DNA from: a virus
Virus record (IMG/VR): IMGVR_UViG_3300029448_000039
Coordinates: 1 to 58,272 of that record
DNA: 58,272 bases
Strand: one strand, 5' to 3'
The notes below the pieces were generated by a model, which worked only from the letters and a program-made list of their open reading frames with translations, had not been told where the DNA came from and ran no database searches. The first letter of the stretch is position 1. Every line of letters begins with the position of its first letter. Made by a program: the position numbers and the translations under genes. This document shows positions 55,401-58,272 of the stretch, piece by piece.

Positions 55401-58272
55401 TTACTTTAGATGGCAGAGAAAAAGATATAACAAGTCCAGCTTATCATGAAGCCACACATTATCTTTGGAACAATGGATTTTTTAATGAACAGCAAAGAAA
55501 AACTATACTAGATAATAGAGATTATTTAAGACAAATAGTTAAAAACAACATTATTACTAATGAAACACAATATAATTCTATCTTTTCTCCTTTAGACGAA
55601 GCAGGTGAAATGGATGAACTATTAGCTTATACATCAGGTTATTACAATGCTTCTATGGATCTTAACAATACACCTCCTACATTCTTAACTGATGAAGTAA
55701 ATGGAATATTAAATAACTTATATGAGATGTTTAAACAGTTAGCCAGATATGTAAGTGGCAATAACACACTGTTTACACCTACTGAACAACAAGCTATTAC
55801 TCAGATACTAGATGATGTTCGTTCAGGAGCTATTGGTAGACAAGACATGTTTTTTAACACTGATGGTACTGATCCAGTTGCCAGAAGGGCTGCTATTATT
55901 ACAGGGTATCCTGATGGGCGAATGCCAAGTTCTTTTCAATTACAAGCACCATTAAAAGACTATATAAAACAAACTCAATTAAAACAAAAAAAGAAAGGCT
56001 CTGAATGGTTATTTAGGAATGATAAAGGTCAAATTGATGGTGTTTTAAAGAAAGCTAAATTTAAAACAAAGTTTAGAACCAGTGCAATAACTGATACTGA
56101 GTTAAAGAATGTAGGTTTATATCAAGAATTAACAAATAATCCTGACAAAATATATAGCGGTCAAGAGTTACTCAATATAATTCAACGTAATGAGAATATG
56201 TTAGTTATTACGAGTTTTGGAGAAAATACTAACGAAGCTAGTTATGGTGTAATTAGTCAAAAAAGAGATGAGTTGAGACAAAGAAAAAGAACTTTATTTG
56301 ACACAATGATTCAAAGAAATCCAGTAGACATATTATGGAGTCTTAGTGAAGCAAATAAACAACAATATTTTGCACAAGATTCAGGTTTGATAACTAATTT
56401 TTTAAGTAAGTATGTAGATAGTGAAGGTAATTTAAAACTAGGTCGAAAAGTAGAAGGTTATAATCAGGAAGAAGTATCTAGGGAGATATTAGATCTTACT
56501 ACAAAGCTTACAGATACACCTGTAGATTCATTAGTTGATATTTATTTAAATGCTAATCCAAATATTAATAAAGCAATTTCTGATTTTCCAAGTTTTAGAT
56601 TAAATTACAAGCAATATATGAGTGAATTGGGAGATACTCCAGAAGCACTATTTAGAAATAGACAAAAAAACACTAGGATTATGGCAATAAAATTATTGCA
56701 CAATCCAGAGGGAATAAACCCAATGATGAATACAGGAATTTCTCTTGCACAAATTAAAGAAAGTGTTGATAAAGTTAGAACAGATGCTATTACTACAGCA
56801 AATACATTAGTAAAAGAATATGGATACACAGATGAATTTTTAACATCATTTGTTGATTTAATAGAAAACTTATCTACACAAAAAAGACTTGAGCTTGAAC
56901 ATAAAAGAAATACAGGTGGATATAACACTGAATCTAGTGTTGAAGATTCTAATAATTTACAAAGAAGATTAGGTAGTCAGTCTCAAGAATTTCAAAATTG
57001 GACATTTCCTTCAACAAGAGGGCAAGATGTCAACAACTATGGGTTATATGTTTTTAGTATGCCTAATTTAAATTTAGAAGATTTAGAAATTGTTAGACAA
57101 GAAATAGATCCAGATCTAGAAGTACAACCAAGTTTAAATAAATTTGGTAAAGGAAAAAATATAATTAGTTTTCCTGCTTATATAAAAACAAAAAGAGATA
57201 CAGGTTTTGGCACAGAAATTTTAGAAGTTTTTCAAAATGATAGATTAAGTAGTATAAATCATTTTAATAATATAGCTAATCCATTTGCTCATTTTAGATC
57301 TACTGACTTTATTACAGTTGATGGTGAAAAAGTTTTAGTAGTAGAAGAAATACAAGCTGATTACTTAAACTACTTAGAAGATGCTTTAAATATATATATA
57401 ACTTATCAGATGAGAGAAAAGACTAATGTTAATTATCTTAGTTTTTTAAAAGATATGAGAACTTTAGTGCCAAATAATCTTCTTGATAGATATGATGCTT
57501 ATGTTGAATTAGAAAGAACTTTAGAAGAAAGAACACTACAGACTTTACAAAAAATTCCTAGTATAGGAATATTAGATGAAGAGGCTGCATTAAGACTTGA
57601 TAATTTAGCTTCAGAAAGAAAAGAATTTTCTAGATTATTAGCTAGACAAGATATTAGGTCTCCTGAACAAACTCAATACAAAGAAATGATTGAAATAAAT
57701 CAACTACCTGATATTCCTTACAAAACACAAAACGAAATGATTGAATTTGTAAGTAATTTTGCAATACAAAAAGCCGCATCAGAAGCATACGATGGTATTG
57801 CTATAGTTAATAGTGAGTTACAAAACGAAAGATATAGACATAATTTTAAAAATTCTATTAGCAGTATCGAAGCTGAATTTATTGAATTACGCTCAGAACA
57901 GTCAGGTTTAGTCGAAGAATTTGTTATTTTTAGATATGGAATACCACAATCTGAATTTGCTTTATCAATGGGTACAGAACAACTTAGTTTAGATCAATCA
58001 GAACAATATATGATGCCTTTAAGTCAAGTTGGATTAGATAAAGATGAATTTTTATCTGCTAATGATGTAATGGAATTTGAAGAAAGAGGTGTTGTTTATA
58101 ATGGAAAAACAACTTTTCAAAAATTTATTGGACAAGATATATCAGATTTTTTAGAAGAAATATCATCGCAAGAAAATGGAGTAGTGACAATAGAAAATTT
58201 ACCTGAGGTTTTGAGAGAAGAATTTGATGGTAATTATACTGGTATAGATTTAGAAGGTAGAGTAGATATTCC
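52499..58272 (+). CDS. Giant polyvalent protein, N-terminal part (continues at base 3)
   Basis: Open from the ATG at 52499 to the window end (1,924 codons here). Residues about 110-380 are Gly/Ala-rich helical with membrane-active character (AGGVGAGTSDQMMKAY). A zincin motif HEATH lies at 983-987 within YHEATHYLW. A conserved polyvalent-protein segment with NPFAHFRSTDFIT and VEEIQADYLN lies at about 1590-1625, and AASEAYDGIAIVN follows near 1765. Joined through the end repeat, the protein would have about 2,900 residues. Packaging and injection are inferred from family and position. Confidence 0.85.
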   Translation, partial: MATSEEELRKALLARRFSKETKSSGRVNPFIQTLESAKFGIKPPEPVLQEPVEPQPREDISGFSLNELIERRAKRNPNYIDALDNEYIGQDVVIEEEKTPDSDNPFVTAIRGISRGGAQTALTAGQGILALADAVTDAVGFEELIDSEDGEMIRLLNEAREYVGYEEGAGGKLAEAIGSMLIFAVPGMAQAGFSARAATAAMKGQQGLQIAQQANRYAKGMQALKFTTAGGVGAGTSDQMMKAYKEAGGEYTTGQKNLALAMGVGIGFTELLPIEMILKGLPRALDRNVKNSIVKRIANAVADGGMEGVQEVGASLAQEYSAQMIYNPDQEIGESMLSDFGYGGGAGAIFSLFLRGKGRKIGRTQADQQALADDYEQTQPSPAFTDKELPVDKKIAIYDTNGKEIEGKVISVNPDDNTSTIEIEDGDIKRKINVPLRAEINNEGYSLFSDEELFNPKNSLDIADKDGNVINYPVGNPEKTTNEILEKEETRLSKLAAQVKISEQDVFKLKVIRTELARREALTSDTLIDPEQIDVEKSQQDSLEEEAQTGSSKFIRDVDDLTRRTTQEAEAEAEARARQEGIDVETDQFVPVPNKFSNTTFDLPDPDSSIAYNLGRRGKDPSEESIERTAIDLDLSVNELRTLSKSYASDVQAEIKKQKKGAPRYTATSFKQYAEQNKPYDIRDKQIARQRKELKIANPRFRQLINQVTDLTGVNVEDLNSLQRAELVDLMSKEKQAQDAIKNQEQVKLETSLNDDGNLEIKVKSRADTKKAEPLETIVIESSEDGINRLLEMGQKYNLSENDTDNVLQSATALDQNIKASQLTNDYFRALDLATKNKTVTVKGLQKKLYGTDIDNLEDFRKTQEILLAMQEQGYVSEPTANKPTSKRQVLQKFTAIDTAGEILVQDVDQEGNRILDITQEQEEVANKVKNIIEGVAPGSQLKLAHVIRDRVTGNKLLGAQFKNIIAVTLDGREKDITSPAYHEATHYLWNNGFFNEQQRKTILDNRDYLRQIVKNNIITNETQYNSIFSPLDEAGEMDELLAYTSGYYNASMDLNNTPPTFLTDEVNGILNNLYEMFKQLARYVSGNNTLFTPTEQQAITQILDDVRSGAIGRQDMFFNTDGTDPVARRAAIITGYPDGRMPSSFQLQAPLKDYIKQTQLKQKKKGSEWLFRNDKGQIDGVLKKAKFKTKFRTSAITDTELKNVGLYQELTNNPDKIYSGQELLNIIQRNENMLVITSFGENTNEASYGVISQKRDELRQRKRTLFDTMIQRNPVDILWSLSEANKQQYFAQDSGLITNFLSKYVDSEGNLKLGRKVEGYNQEEVSREILDLTTKLTDTPVDSLVDIYLNANPNINKAISDFPSFRLNYKQYMSELGDTPEALFRNRQKNTRIMAIKLLHNPEGINPMMNTGISLAQIKESVDKVRTDAITTANTLVKEYGYTDEFLTSFVDLIENLSTQKRLELEHKRNTGGYNTESSVEDSNNLQRRLGSQSQEFQNWTFPSTRGQDVNNYGLYVFSMPNLNLEDLEIVRQEIDPDLEVQPSLNKFGKGKNIISFPAYIKTKRDTGFGTEILEVFQNDRLSSINHFNNIANPFAHFRSTDFITVDGEKVLVVEEIQADYLNYLEDALNIYITYQMREKTNVNYLSFLKDMRTLVPNNLLDRYDAYVELERTLEERTLQTLQKIPSIGILDEEAALRLDNLASERKEFSRLLARQDIRSPEQTQYKEMIEINQLPDIPYKTQNEMIEFVSNFAIQKAASEAYDGIAIVNSELQNERYRHNFKNSISSIEAEFIELRSEQSGLVEEFVIFRYGIPQSEFALSMGTEQLSLDQSEQYMMPLSQVGLDKDEFLSANDVMEFEERGVVYNGKTTFQKFIGQDISDFLEEISSQENGVVTIENLPEVLREEFDGNYTGIDLEGRVDI
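57885..58272. repeat. Right copy of imperfect terminal direct repeat
   Basis: Partner of bases 1-385. After the 68-base identical block, about fifteen codons differ, and by my reading all but one change the amino acid (for example D to S, Q to E, D to N, F to M). The copy is one codon longer. Confidence 0.9.

Larger units (their letters stand above)
401..55736. repeat. Dispersed 8-bp palindrome GTTTAAAC (about 40 copies)
   Basis: Perfect copies begin at 401, 3043, 3869, 6531, 8138, 8372, 9367, 9433, 10477, 12242, 12374, 13685, 15919, 16828, 17263, 17892, 18421, 18490, 19290, 19847, 20469, 21209, 22033, 22640, 23265, 24107, 25096, 26008, 26799, 26871, 27284, 29065, 31645, 40766, 46732, 48424, 49120, 50120, 54505 and 55729. 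The base before is C or T in 33 and the base after is A or G in 37, giving YGTTTAAACR. At about 34% G+C roughly two copies are expected by chance. Spacing is tightest between 8 and 32 kb. Confidence 0.9.

Noticed and set aside
401-55736. GTTTAAAC as parS-like centromere or as the methyltransferase target
   Set aside because: The arms recall parS without its centre, but no ParA/ParB is present. An 8-bp target is unusual for a C5 methyltransferase and targets are normally not enriched. Neither idea has direct support.
1-58272. CRISPR array, integrase, transposase or tRNA genes
   Set aside because: No regularly spaced repeat-spacer array, no tyrosine or serine recombinase, no transposase motifs and no cloverleaf were seen.

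Overview
The window reads as an essentially complete genome of a tailed, podovirus-like marine phage. It is AT-rich (about one third G+C by eye), densely packed, and has no tRNA, integrase or repressor-integrase module. The virion genes (large portal, HK97-type coat protein, P22 gp4-like and gp10-like neck/tail proteins, an S74-type fibre, a giant polyvalent protein) resemble those of phages of small marine Proteobacteria. I infer a low-GC marine alpha- or beta/gamma-proteobacterial host; nothing in the sequence fixes it. The two ends carry the same roughly 0.39 kb of coding sequence in slightly different versions, so the molecule is probably circular or circularly permuted, with one copy of the genome being about 57.9 kb.

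Layout. (1) 1-3317 and 52499-58272 are two parts of one gene of about 2,900 codons, an injected polyvalent protein. (2) 3319-10145, rightward: GH24 endolysin, a string of tiny membrane proteins (holin candidates), a curli-type set (CsgF, CsgG, a curlin-repeat protein, a FecR-domain protein), a cassette of very basic small proteins, then a spanin pair. (3) 10214-15598, leftward: a CmoA-like enzyme translationally coupled to a DNA C5-cytosine methyltransferase, an XRE regulator, an HNH protein, an SSB-tailed protein, an ERF-type annealing protein and a RecB/Cas4-like exonuclease. (4) 15632-18313, rightward: RusA resolvase, a repeat-rich noncoding stretch, a small protein and a primase-helicase. 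No DNA polymerase is present. (5) 18310-26744, leftward: many small, mostly unknown early-type proteins, including a candidate ADP-ribosyltransferase, a DUF3846 protein, and a MoxR/CobS-type ATPase with an SprT-like metalloprotein. (6) 26899-52496, rightward: terminase, portal, GroES-like co-chaperonin, scaffold, decoration and coat proteins, neck, fibres, a 2OG-Fe(II) oxygenase, a staphylococcal-type nuclease and internal virion proteins.

Most notable observations. First, the C5 methyltransferase has Arg instead of the usual Asn in motif X and overlaps a gene resembling the carboxy-SAM synthase CmoA. This suggests that the phage may make 5-carboxymethylcytosine in DNA, although the CmoA-like protein seems to lack one carboxylate-binding Arg. 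Second, the 8-bp palindrome GTTTAAAC occurs about 40 times where about two are expected, with an extended YGTTTAAACR consensus. Third, a short ATCGCAAC element sits just downstream of several leftward promoters. Fourth, a curli secretion pore and curlin-like protein are embedded in the lysis region. All calls come from reading the sequence; no database search was run.
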